NCBI GenBank assembly: GCA_029379385.1
Contig: CM055611.1
Coordinates: 14,702,062 to 14,766,061 of the forward strand
Source of the DNA: Quillaja saponaria
Lineage: Eukaryota > Streptophyta > Magnoliopsida > Fabales > Quillajaceae
Length of the DNA: 64,000 bases
Direction: 5' to 3'
The translations under genes and the position numbers were made by a program. The notes beneath the pieces were generated by a model. That model was given only the letters and a program-made list of their open reading frames with translations, was not told the origin of the DNA and made no database searches. This document shows, piece by piece, positions 22,855 to 34,050 of the stretch (position 1 is its first letter; the number at the start of each line of letters is the position of its first letter).

Positions 22855-23245
22855 TGTTGAAAATAATAAATTTTATTTTCTGATGATAAATTGTTAGTGA
22901 AAGTTAGAAAGGTGTGAGTTATTTTGATGTAATAGGTTTTAAAAGGTAGTTAATTTCTTATAATGGGTGGCTATAAATTATTGTATACTAGTGAAAAAAG
23001 TTTTCGTTGTTAATGTGTAATAAAATTGTAGTAATGGGTTGGAGTCCTTAATGTCTAGGGTAATGATTGTTAAAGTCATATTAGTACACATTTAGTTGTG
23101 TGACTTTAGAGTTACTATTATGCGTCTTATAAATACCTATTGTATGTTTTCAATTTGATATCAAGAAAAGTAGAAGTTGTCTTTTGAGTATTCCAATTTG
23201 TTCATCCTCTTCAATTTATGTGTTGTGCTCACCACATTTCTAACA
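22855..23245 (+). repeat. 3' LTR of the deleted copia
   Basis: 391 bp from TGTTGAAAATAAT to TTTCTAACA. It carries a short insertion relative to the 5' LTR. Confidence 0.88.
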
Positions 23246-23250
23246 TCTCA

Positions 23251-25171
23251 TTTAATGTGGTAGGGACTAAACTTGAGTTGTTTTTCAGATCTAAGTTTTC
23301 ACTTGAGATCAATGTTTAACATATATATTCCTCAACCCCTTCTCATGAAAATGTTTAATCCTTTGTTGCTTTCTTCAATACGTTTCTTGTACAAACTTCA
23401 TCTATACATCTACCTTTACTGAATTATAATTAGATAGCTTGTGAATTGTTACACAAGAGGGATTTATTTTGTTGAGCTGAGTGATATAGTTAGCATATAT
23501 AGAGTAGTTAAAAGCATTGACAATTGCCACAAAAGTCGAATACTATATTAGGGAATTGCTATATTGCTCTGCAAACGAAATTCTTGGGTTTCATTTAACT
23601 CTTCGTAAGTGAACTTTTGTGCACGAAATAATCTCATGTAAAGATAGCCTCAAACTGATTTTATAACTCTAAACTATATTGCACTTGACTGAGAATGTAT
23701 ATATAAAGAAAGCTTCTGCCCTTCTTGTATGAGACAATCCAGACCAATTCGATCATATAGTTTACTGGAAATCATAAGTTTTGATTCTTTTTCTTTTTGG
23801 CTTAAAGAATCTCATGTCACTATGTACCTAATATCAGAAAAATACAATAAATTTAAACTCCAAATTAAAATTTGATTAATAAATAAATTCATTATACATT
23901 GACAACTGACAGAACCCCAAGTAATTTGACAACGTTTCTAAAATACTAACAAAACATTACAATTTGCTTATAGGATAAACAAAACAAACCAAATCGATTA
24001 AGTTGACAATTAGTATCAAGTCAATGAATTTTTTGTCGACCTCTTTCTGTTTTTCCCTATCTCTTCATTTTTATAATTTATAGAATCTTACAAATTTTTA
24101 TTCTAATCCTTGAAACTCTATAATTTGTCATACTTGAAAACTCTATTTTGATAATCTTGGTAAGTACCTTATTGTATTTGGAGTTGCTTCCGGATTTCAT
24201 TTATCCCAAAAAAGAAATATTAATAAACCTAAACTATCTATATTCAGCATATAACTAAATTAAATGTCATGTTGAGGTTTGTTGTTGAGAATGACAAGAA
24301 TGCATCAAACAGCTTGGAGCTCGGGACATGCATCAGCCTCTTGCTCCTGGTATGAATATCGACCATGTCTGATATCTTATAGAAAATTCAGCTTCCTGGC
24401 TTCAGAAATTCTCATTTTTCTTTTTATTTGTTGTATTTATTACTCAATTAAGAATAAACAATACAGCTCAAAGACGATAAACCCTTAAAATTCAACTCAT
24501 CTTCAGCATCAGTGCAAAGATAAGGTTAGAAATTTTGAAGTGATGAGATAAATTACTTAAACTTTATCATACAAAGACAATATCATGTTTATGCTAAAGC
24601 TAAACAAAGTAAAAATTGGATGTTAAATATTCGAATTTTGGAGTCGCTCTTAGAGAGGATCAATAACCATATAGCTTTTAAACCTAAAGATGATTAGTCT
24701 CAAGGTGCAATAACCTGTAAGGATCACCTCTGGGATAACAAAAAAAAAATAAAACAAAGTGAAAACTAACCAATATGTACAGAGGAAGAAATATTGAATA
24801 GATGACCAGGAGAAAAATACAGCAACAATTCTTCTATCTCCGTTAATTATAAACCTCTAACAAATATTATGTCCAGAATTTTAGTAGATTTGTAAATACA
24901 TGTGATCACGACAATGATGATTCAATTCAGAATAGATACGTAACAAGAACTTCCTTATTATAGGCAAAACTTATGTCCCTGGAAAACCCTAAATTATTGG
25001 AATTTTGGCAGCATTTAGAAAAACTTTATGACTACAAAAAGAAAAAACATACAGGTACATGCTATGAATTGAAACATGAAAGAGATCCACCTTGGAAAAA
25101 GTTCCCACAGTCCCAATAAACACTGGACTTCCACTATATAGAGGAAACAATAGAAGTATCACAGGTTGCAC
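23251..25171. other. Intergenic part of block B, no gene seen
   Basis: Parallels block A (to 15530) and the stretch left of the intact PPR gene (about 46990-48170). Shared landmarks include the GATATAGTTAG stretch near 23480 and the CAGCATCAGTGCAAAG stretch at 24508 versus 47755. No open frame is convincing. It supports the segmental duplication. Confidence 0.6.
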
Positions 25172-26384
25172 TTCCGTTTGGTTAAGAAGCATTTGAGAGC
25201 CGTTGTCCCTGACCCACTGTTGTCACTCTATTTCCGCTAACCACATCATTGGATATGCCAACAAGTGAAGCATATGCTTCATCTTTTAAGACATCCTGAC
25301 TGCCTCAATAACCTAATTATAACCTCGTTGCTTGCTATGTCATCTTCTTCCTGACATAGCTTGAAGAAGGCAGACACGTTTACACGCTTTGGCCTCCAAC
25401 CCTTTGATCCCTTAGCCATGAAAGCTTCTTTAAAACACGAGAAAGCCTCCAGAAGTCTCTTCTCTCCAATATGCCCCTCTGTAAGAGTCTCCTTCATACT
25501 TGAATTTGGCTTTCTCCAACTTCAATCATATTAAATAAATTCGGAGCTTTATTCATATTTCTTCTCTTAACATACCAACCTATGAAGAGATTTCCCAGTC
25601 TAGGATCTCAAGACGACTTGACTGAAAGCCATTCCTCATATAGTTTCTCTGCACTTTCATTATCATCCATTGTGACCGGAGATGATATTATAGTATGGTG
25701 GTTACCCCAAATTCGCGATACTGAGGAAAACTGATTTCTAGGTGCTCCACACACGTTAAACCTCCTCTTTTCTTCTACCACTTCCATATAGACTCAGGAG
25801 ATAATGATAAGCTATCCTATCCTGGCCTTTGATTCTGCTCTCAACCTTCCTTAAGCACTCTTCTGCTTTTTCAAACAGCTCCATCTGATATACATTGTAG
25901 CCATAGTGCTGAATGTAGTCCAGTTGGGAATAATGTTACTATCAAGTTTCATTTGCTCAAATACTTGTTCCATCTTTTCTGCAGATCCTTCAGAGCCATA
26001 AGAAGATAACCAGATATTATTTGAATATATATCTAGCTGTATGTTGCTTTTCATCATTTTTGAATCCATTGAGTCAACTTGATCATACTCCTTCAGGTTC
26101 ATATAAAGAGTCATCATTACATTGAATGGAAGAGAGTGCATAGCATAACCTTTAGTTCTCATATTTTCAAGTAAAGATTCTGTCTTATCCTTCATCTTAG
26201 CACCCACATGGGCATTTAGAAGAGCCCCACATGTCCTCTTGTCTTTTAGTTTGTCAGTAAGCCGCAGGAAATACTCCTCTGCTCTAACAACTCTACGAAC
26301 TTTGGCAATTAGATTTAGCTGGATTGCAGCATCACTCGCAGATAATTTGAACCTTTCCCCTCTATCGTTCGTCCAATCAAACAC
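25172..26384 (-). pseudogene. PPR protein pseudogene (At1g02150-like), block B
   Basis: Duplicate of exon 2 of the intact PPR gene at 48177-49430. The first half is open and reads FDWTNDRGERFKLSASDAA, then FNVMMTLYMNLKEYDQVDSM, to PNWTTFSTMATMYI near 25880. A frameshift follows, then further shifts and stops. The C-terminal part is open again at 25279-25497 (EGHIGEKRLLEAFSCF). The exon's CAG acceptor at 26385-26387 is kept. The normal stop has become a sense codon (TAG to CAA). Exon 1 is absent: a gypsy LTR begins 17 bp upstream of the exon. Not able to make a full protein. Confidence 0.88.
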
Positions 26385-26400
26385 CTGTAAGAGTAAACGT

Positions 26401-26689
26401 TGATACAGAAGAAATTGTTAAGTCTTTTCTCAATTTCAGTTCAGCTACTGACACTAGCTCTAAATTCAGAGGGACTTTAAGAAGAAGACTATCACACTGA
26501 GCCATAGCTTGAAAGCTTTTCCAATTCATTCACAATCCAAACCAACAATATAGAATCCCATTTATAGAAGATGGAATGCAATTGAAAGTAAAATATCAAA
26601 AACAAAATTAAATAACAATTAACAACTATAACAAACGTAACTACTTGCCAGCTCAACAGCCACGTGGACAATGAGTTTTACTCATATCA
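26401..26689 (-). repeat. 3' LTR of the minus-strand gypsy
   Basis: 289 bp. On the minus strand it starts TGATATGAGT and contains a TATAAATGG promoter-like motif before ending TGTATCA. Confidence 0.75.
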
Positions 26690-27099
26690 ACTCACCCTTC
26701 CTTAAACAGATCCTTGACCCCAAGGGTCAAAGGTGGGATATCTCTCTTTCAAAGCTCTGAAGTCCTACAAGTAGCATCTTCTGGATTAGTGGTCCCACTG
26801 AATTAGAAGCACTACTGGTTTATTTGACCTCTTGATCATTCTCTTATTCAAAGCTACTACAGGCTTAGCAATAACTCACCCTCCTCTATGATGCTGGGAA
26901 GCTGAATATGAACTGGCTGAGTTCCATGACATTTCTTAAGCAAAGAAACATGAAAAACATTGTGGATCTTTGATGAGGCAGGTAACTCTAAAGCATAAGC
27001 AACCTTCCCCACCTTCTGTGTAATCTGAAAAGAACATAATATATCGTAGGTAGCTTATAGAAGTGGGTGTTGTCTACTAGAAATTGTCTATAAGGCCTG

Positions 27100-27950
27100 A
27101 GCTTTAAGAATACCCAGTTACCAATTTCAACAGACCTCTCAAATTTGTGCTTATCAATCAGCCTGCATTTTCATTTTGTTTTTGGCTACCTCCAAGTTGG
27201 TTTTAAGCAGCTTAAAAATGGAATCCCTCATGGACATAAATCTATCCACTACATCATTTTGGGAATCACTAGTGACATAGGGAATGTGGCTTGGAGGGTC
27301 TTGACCAAATGTGCCTTTGTAAGGACTCATACCAATGACAATATGGTATTGGTATTATACCAGTACTGAAATAGTGGCAGCTACTTGATCCATTACTTAG
27401 GAAACCCTCCTACAAATCATCTCAAGTAGGTTTCCAATGTTCTATTTAAAACCTCTGTTTGGCCATCAGACTAGGATGATAAGTAGTGGAATGGTTCAGC
27501 TTCACTTGTTGCAGCTTCAAGAATTCATTCTAGAAATTAGACATAAAAATAGGATCCTTGTTCAACATTACATCTACAGGCAGCCCATGAACCTTGCAAA
27601 TGGAATCCATGTAGGTTTGTGCTACTGATAGAGCTGTATAGGGGTGCTTAAACCCAATGAAGTGACCAAACTTAGATAGTTTGTCAACTACCACCAGCAT
27701 ATTGGTATGCTTATCAAAATTAGGCAGACCATCTATAAAGTCCATAGACATGGAAGACTATAATCTGCCAGGTATAGGTAGAGGCTATAACAACCCTAGA
27801 TAAGCACAATTTTTTGTTTTCCACTTCTGGCAGACTTCACAAAACCTAACTAGGTTTCTTATTGTCTTCTACGTACCCTTCCAATTAAAAACCCCTTGCA
27901 ACCTTTTGAGGGTGGCTTGCACCCCTGAGTGACCTATCTGCTAGATTGGA
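27100..27950 (-). pseudogene. Gypsy integrase remnant
   Basis: The zinc-binding region (GGHSGVQATLKRL and CEVCQKWK) is followed by the core MSMDFIDGLPNFDK, VVVDKLSKFGHF and YMDSICKVHGLP. These carry the first catalytic Asp (MDFIDGLP) of the retroviral integrase fold. The open piece is 27530-27751; the rest is broken by stops. Confidence 0.85.
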
Positions 27951-28119
27951 ATGGAATAATGCCAATAGCTTAGTTCTAAGTTGTGGATTACTTCCTACTA
28001 CCAATCTGCCCTTTCTGTTTAACTTATCCTTATGCCACTCAAATTTGAACCCTTCAAGACTCACTTGTTACAGTTGAGTTTTAATTTCCTTGAGCCTATC
28101 ATCCTCCAAACAACTCTAA

Positions 28120-29530
28120 GACATCAGATGTAACTACTGAAATAGCAAACATATAGTTTGTTGCTCCTATTGTGGCATTCTTGACAAACCATCAACAAAA
28201 TCATTTTCTTTACCATTCTTATACTAGATGGTATGATCCATAACTATCAATTTGGCTAACTATTTTTTGAGAATTGGATTACACTCCTTTTGCTCTAACA
28301 TAAACTTTAGAGCTTAATAGTCAGTCTTTATAGTAAAATGCCTGCTCATCAGGTAACGTTTCTACTTGTTTACATCAAAGATTACTACAATCAATTCTCT
28401 TTCATAAGTTGACAGGCTTAGATGTCTTACACCAAAAGCCTTACTAATGAAGGCCAAATGATGGCCTTATTGCAGTAGGACAACATCTAACCCCATTCCA
28501 CTAGTATATGTTTCAATAATAAAAGGCTTTTAGTAATTAGAAAGTGCTAAAATTGGAGCTTAGGTCATGAGAACCTGGAGTTGTTGGAAAGCTTCTAATG
28601 TTGGTTCATTCCAAGAGAAGCTATTCTTTTTGAGGAGTTGTGTTAGTGGCCTATTGACTTTGATATAGTGATGTATAAACCTTCTATAATAGCCAATTAA
28701 GCCCAAGAAGCCTCTCAATTCCTTAACTAATTTCGATTAAGGTCATTTAATCATGGCTTGAACTTGGGTCTAATCATCCCATTCTCATCAATAATGTGCC
28801 TCAAGTATTCAACTTGACAACCCCCAAAGGTACGTTTTTATTTTTATTTTTTGCAAAAAGAGTGTTCCTTCTTAATACTTGTAATACTATTCTGATGTGC
28901 AATAAGTGATCTTTTCAATTCTTATAGTAGATGATGATGTCATAAAAAACACAAGCACAAACTTCCTTAACCACGATTTGAAAATGTTGTTCACACAACC
29001 TTGAAAGGTATCTAGGGCATTAGTAAGCCCAAAAGGCATCATAATAACTCATACTGTCCTTCATGTGTCTTGAAGGCTGTTTTATAGATGTCTGCCTCCT
29101 TCATCTTGATTTGGTGGTAAACAGATCTTAAGTCTAGCTTTGAAAAGAACTTAGCTCTAAATAATTCACCCAGGAGCTTTTCAACCAAAGTTATAGGAAA
29201 CTTATTCTTCACAGTGATATGATTCAGTTTTATGTAGTCCACACAGAACCTCCAAGAGTCATCGTTCTTTTTTACCAACACTACTGGAGATGCAAAGGCA
29301 CTTTAGCTAGACCTGATGACTTAGTTAAGAACCATTTCTTTAACTAGCTATTCAATGACATCCTTCTGCAAAAGGCCACACCTGTAAGGTCTTTGATGGA
29401 TAGCTTGTGATCCCACGTCAAAACTACTGTAAGGGAGTAAGCCTTTTGGCTCCTTAAATAAATTTTTGTATTCCTCTAACAACTCCTCCATGTCATTAGG
29501 ATAGTAATTAGTATCATTCCTTATCTCCAT
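28120..29530 (-). pseudogene. Gypsy reverse transcriptase and RNase H remnant
   Basis: The RT start [21 protein letters not shown] and motif A ([16 protein letters not shown]) are open at 29039-29281. A linker piece at 29348-29530 reads MEELLEEYKNLFKEPKGLLP. RNase H shows HLSLSTYERELIVVIF and FTIKTDY at about 28300-28430. The frame is interrupted many times. Confidence 0.88.
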
Positions 29531-29639
29531 AGATCAACAATACCCTTTTGCAGGTGTGCTAGTAGTGACATTACTGTTAACTTGCACTAACATGGCCTGC
29601 TCATTCTCTTGTATTTTCAATACTGCTCGTCCATGAGAG

Positions 29640-29883
29640 GATACTATAATATTATTCCATGGATTACTAACACTCAGCTTACACACTCAACTCAACTCAC
29701 TCAATACAATACTGGTGCTTCCTATTGATAAGGATCACTAGATAATCATAAACTATTAAATAACTACAATATTAAATAACCATGATAATCTAGTAGTCAT
29801 TATGGAATAGGATTATAATAATACATATTTTAAACTTAAATCTCTATCTTTATTTATATCCCTTAACAGAGACACTGTCTCTA
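29640..29883. other. Junction between two gypsy elements, with a hairpin
   Basis: AT-rich, noncoding. ACTAGATAATCAT near 29747 is inverted as ATGATAATCTAGT near 29790, forming a foldback. It separates the left ends of two oppositely oriented truncated elements. Confidence 0.5.
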
Positions 29884-31260
29884 TGGTGAGCAATGTGAAA
29901 TGTTTATAGATCATAAGAGTTTGAAGTACTTATTCTTTCAAAAAAACTGAATATGAGACAGAGGAGATGGATTGAGTTGTGGACGATTATGATACTCACA
30001 TCAACTATCATCTAGGGAAGGCAAATGTGGTGTCCAACACTTTAAGTAGAAAGTCATCTAGAAGTTTATTTTGTTGGTGACTAGATGAAGGTTTTTGTTG
30101 AAGGATTTGAGGAAGCTAAAAGTGGAAATGCAGTTAAAGGAGACTGGTTCAATACTGGCTCATCTTAGGGTCTAACCAACCTTAAAACATAAAATCATAA
30201 CTACTCAGGGTGGAGATCCTCAGTTGGCTTATCTTACAGTACCCTTCGATTTGATACTAAACTATGTGTTCCACAAGATATGGAGTTAAGGAGAGATATC
30301 ATGAAGAAGGCTCACAATACCAGGTACACAATATATCAACATGGTAAGTACCAAGATGTACAGAGATCTTAGAGATGTGTTTTTGGTAGAATAACATGAA
30401 GAGAGAAGTGGCTGAGTTTGTTTCACAATGTCTGGTGTGTCAACATGTTAAGGTAGAACATCAAAGACCTACAGGGTTTACTGTAAGCCTTTCTTATTCC
30501 TTAGTGGAAGTGGGAGAAAATTACCATAGATCTGGTGACATGACTACCTAAGAGCCCAGAGGGGAATGACACAATTTTGGTGAATGTGGATTAATTAATT
30601 AAATCTGCATACTTTATATGGTAGAAGATGTAGAACCCCCTATATATTGGGATGAGATTGGAGAGAAATAGATACTTTTGCCTAAATTACTCAAGGTAAC
30701 TATGGAGAATATTCCGATAATTCATGATCGGCTAAGGGTGGCATAAAATAGACGAAAGAGTTATGCAGATAATAGAAGATGAGAACTTTAGTTTTAGGTT
30801 AGTGACATGTAATATTGAATGTGTCTTCAACCTGAAGAAAGATACTATTTGGTAGGAATGTGAAGTTAAGTCTGTGATTTGTGGGTCCATTCGAGATATT
30901 AGAAAGAATTGGTAGTTTCATACAAAATCACTTTGCCTCAATCCTTATCTTCAGCTCAGACTGTCTTTCATGTGTCTATGTTGAGAAAGTATGTTAATGA
31001 CTCTAGCCATGTGATTGAGTTTGAACTGTTGAAAGTTAGAGAAGATTTGACATATCTTGAGAAACCAATTCAAATTTTAGGGAGGAATGAATGAGAGTTA
31101 CATTTGAAAAACACAACGGTTGTGAAAATTTTATGGGAGAACCATTCTATTAAGGAGGCCTCGTGGGAAAGCGAAAAGGAAATGATAGAAAAGTTTCCCC
31201 GCTTGTTTGACCCTCAGGGTACGTATAATGTAGATGATTGAACTTCTTTCAAGGGGTAGA
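29884..31260 (+). pseudogene. Gypsy RNase H, integrase and chromodomain remnant
   Basis: Pieces in order: the RNase H end (to about 30050, including the Gly-Lys-Ala-Asn motif with decayed Ser-Arg), the zinc-binding integrase module (30290-30480), a gap in the catalytic core, YGRRCRTP at about 30620-30650, and the chromo-like C-terminus in the open piece 30909-31094. Chromodomains in this lineage guide integration to heterochromatin (family knowledge). Confidence 0.82.
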
Positions 31261-31621
31261 TGTAAAGACCAAATATAGTAATAATAAAAAAATATTTAGT
31301 TATAAATTTAAATTAGGGGATTGGGTGGTTACAAATAAAAGATTATGTGTTATTTGAATAGTTTTGAATTTTAAAATAACATAAAGATAAGTATTAATAA
31401 TAATATTAAAAATAAAGAGAAATTTATAAAAAGTGGGACTGAAGAACATATATTTATCTTTCTTTCTTTTTGAGAGCCAGATTTGAAGAACTAGTGGCTT
31501 AAAAAAGAAAAAAACAGTCGGTTAAGAATTTTTAATTGAAGAAGGAAACGACATAAAACCAAGAGGCTGTTTTAATTTATCGAAGATTTGCTTACGATTA
31601 ATGGTAAATTTTCTTGTTAAT

Positions 31622-31667
<46 letters not shown>

Positions 31668-33195
31668 TAAAGTTTTTTTATTGATTCTTGTTATGATATC
31701 AAGAACTCTCAGTATTTTATTGTTGTTATAATCTGAGTATTTTGTTGTTGTTATAATCAAATATGTGCCTTTTGCATACCATGTGAGAAGGCATTCAAAT
31801 ATTAGAAAAAGCTTATTTTCTATTTTAGTGAGATGAGCTAAAATTTAAGAATCTATATTGGCTCAATGTGGATGTATATATACCAAGATATTTATATTAT
31901 TGAAGAATTTGTTATCACTCAACCAATTATACAAAATGAGAAATAGTTGAAAATGTATATAACTGCTCAATTCTGAAACATGGTATATCCATCTAATTTG
32001 CTCATTTTTATTCGATCACTTTTGGATAAAAAGAAATATATTCTACATTTAAATATACTTATTTTAATAAGAGATGAGATATGATAATATTTATGATATA
32101 ATTAAGAATAATGTCAGTAGTTGATATTAATAATATACTAAAAACAAATAATAGCAATATGTTTTTACGTACTATTATGGTAATTTTTACAACAACAAAA
32201 AAATTATAGGACATGATTAAGAATAATGTGACTTGTTGGAACATGAATACGCTTGATACCTATTTGATAGTAAGATGTAAGTAATTCTTATCTCTCCCAC
32301 TTTGTGATTGAGTTTGTTGTCTTAAGATGTATTATTGACATACTCTTGTGAATTACATACAATGAAGTTTTATAATTATTATGTTATTATGAGAATTAAT
32401 GATTATTGCTAGTACTATATTATACAAGATTGTGAAGTGTCATTAACACATAGTAGTAGTATGTGTAAGAGTTAGTATGGTAAGTCAGGGATGTTTATAT
32501 AGGTAGTTGTGGCAGTAGTGGCCTGGTCATAGGGTTAAACATGACTGTAGTGGCTCGGTCATGGGGCTAAACATGACGAGAGTGGCCTAGTCACAAGGCT
32601 AAATGTGACAAATGTAGGGCCTTATCACAGGGCTAATTGTGACTATTAGATACCCTACCTTACACATTATTCTCTTTACCATATGATGTAGCGAGTTGAG
32701 AAGAATGTGTAAAGATTACAGTCCATGAATATTTAATATTCATGATTAATTATTATTTATGTACATTATAATAGTTTAATGTTTTAGTTACTGCATTATG
32801 AAACTCATCAATTACATATTTGCATGCTTTTTCATATAAATAATTGCGAAATTCGTAATGTTTTGGGGAACAGGAGGATTATTGATCACAATTTGTTCTT
32901 ATTTACTATTGAGACCATGTCTTGTGTTAAACTTTTTTATTTCCTTGGATATTTAGACATGTATATCAATAAATGTTGAATTTTAGTACAACAAAAAGAA
33001 ACCTTAATGAATATTGAGTACTTTTCTTAGAATTTATGAAATTGTTAGATTTTTGGTTATTGAGACTCTTATATCCTTAAGAATGATTTAAGTAGTATTA
33101 TTGAAAAGCATTGTAATTTTTATTTGGTAATGTCAAGTGAAACTTGTAGCCGGTCACTCTTCCAAACTATATGTTAGAAAAATAGGGTCGTGACA
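31261..33195 (+). repeat. 3' LTR of the plus-strand gypsy
   Basis: Starts TGTAAAGACC and ends GGTCGTGACA, near-inverted termini. It contains a 40-base A run (31625-31664) and a fourfold 33-bp repeat (32512-32643). No coding frame. Confidence 0.8.
32512..32643. repeat. Four 32-34 bp tandem units in the gypsy LTR
   Basis: Units at 32512-32544, 32545-32577, 32578-32609 and 32610-32643. Each has a GTGGCC-like start, GGTCA/AGTCAC, GGCTAA and an end ATGAC or GTGAC. Each unit can partly fold on itself (GTCAC...GTGAC). Confidence 0.8.
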
Positions 33196-34050
33196 GAGGA
33201 CCTCTTCTCATCCTTTAATGTTTTTTTTTAATTATTATTCTTCTTCCAAAAAGACTTGCTTTTCTATCAAAATGGAAAGGGGAAAAAAAAAATCTTTTGT
33301 GGTGTTCTTTTCTCTGAAAGTCTCTCATTTTCTTAATTTTATTGCAATTAGTTATTCACTATGAAGCTCAACCACTGACATGGAATACAGAAAACGGACA
33401 AGAAAAGGCACCATGGCGAAATCATGAAAACATAAAACCAAAACGGCATATAAATATTTATTGTATCTTATAGATGCATATAGGTTAGGAGTTTGATTTA
33501 GAATTTTGGTTGGAGCTAGGATTATGCTTATGGTTTAGGTTTGGGGTTTTATCTTTAATCTCAATTTAATTAAACTATAAATTCTAAACTAGTTGGATCG
33601 ACTTGAGTTTAACGTCCTTTGATATTAAAAAGAATTTTCTATTACATTAATTAAGATTGATCTTATGGAATTTAGAATTAAGACAAAAATATGCAAGGGA
33701 GGGGCTTCAAAGTTTTATTTTTCAACTAGAGAAAGGTTGGGCTTTGTTAAATTTGAAGGAACTATATATAGATCAATGACCTTAATTTACTATTATGGAG
33801 AAACCAATTTTGGACCTCAATTTTTATTTTTTTTAAACTAGGTAAGTACCCAATGATTTGGGATTAAGGCTGCTTGTTTTTGTTGTTGTTGTACTTGTAC
33901 TAGCTAGATATTCCTTTCTCGCCTTTGGTAAGAAGTATTGTTGTAGTTTGTTTAGATGTCATCAACTTGATGATGCATCAAATCTTCTTTTACACTTTAT
34001 TAGTTTGAAGTCTAATCTAACTCTTTTTCTCTCTCCTATTGCCTATCACA
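33196..34050. other. Intergenic DNA, no gene seen
   Basis: AT-rich, repeated T/A runs. An 88-codon open frame begins at 33858 and passes into copia sequence; its left half has no recognisable motif. Confidence 0.55.

Larger units (their letters stand above)
21782..23245 (+). mobile_element. Internally deleted Ty1/copia element with intact target duplication
   Basis: 5' LTR 21782-22153 and 3' LTR 22855-23245, flanked by TCTCA at 21777-21781 and 23246-23250. The primer site TTGTATCAGAGCC lies at 22157-22169. The interior is only 701 bp: a gag start (FPRLTKDNYDNWCLHMKALL), a jump to an RT stretch (near QLDVKIAFLHGFLEEEVYVEQP and KALYGLKQAP), then the RNase H tail (VEVKFVKSLDQVADIFTKPL). AAGGAGAAG precedes the 3' LTR. 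The order is right, but protease, integrase and most of RT are deleted, so it depends on a helper. Confidence 0.9.
26401..29640 (-). mobile_element. Truncated Ty3/gypsy chromovirus, minus strand
   Basis: The 3' LTR is 26401-26689, with termini TGATA/TATCA. Upstream on the minus strand is the purine tract GGAAGGGTGAG. Pol remnants follow in gypsy order. The chromodomain-like end (about 26740-27000) carries VFHVSLLKKC and YPTFDPWGQG. Integrase spans 27100-27950, RNase H 28120-28650 and RT 28700-29400. Gag and the 5' LTR are missing beyond about 29640. Stops and frameshifts are frequent. The LTR lies in what was the PPR pseudogene's intron. Confidence 0.85.
29884..33195 (+). mobile_element. 5'-truncated Ty3/gypsy chromovirus, plus strand, with 3' LTR
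   Basis: Begins in RNase H (CEMFIDHKSLKYLFFQK) and continues through a heavily deleted integrase to a chromodomain region (FHVSMLRKYVNDSSHVIEFE, then KEASWESEKEM). The 1935-bp 3' LTR begins at 31261 after a purine-rich AAGGGGTAGA. Stops and an integrase-core deletion make it inactive. Orientation is opposite to the gypsy at 26401-29640, and the two are different families judging by their LTRs. Confidence 0.85.

Noticed and set aside
31625..31664. 40-base A run as a retrogene or LINE tail
   Set aside because: It lies inside a gypsy LTR, with no target duplication or coding sequence before it; more likely a slippage tract.
32512..32643. CRISPR-like repeat array
   Set aside because: Units are contiguous with no unique spacers, lie in an LTR, and the genome is a plant's.
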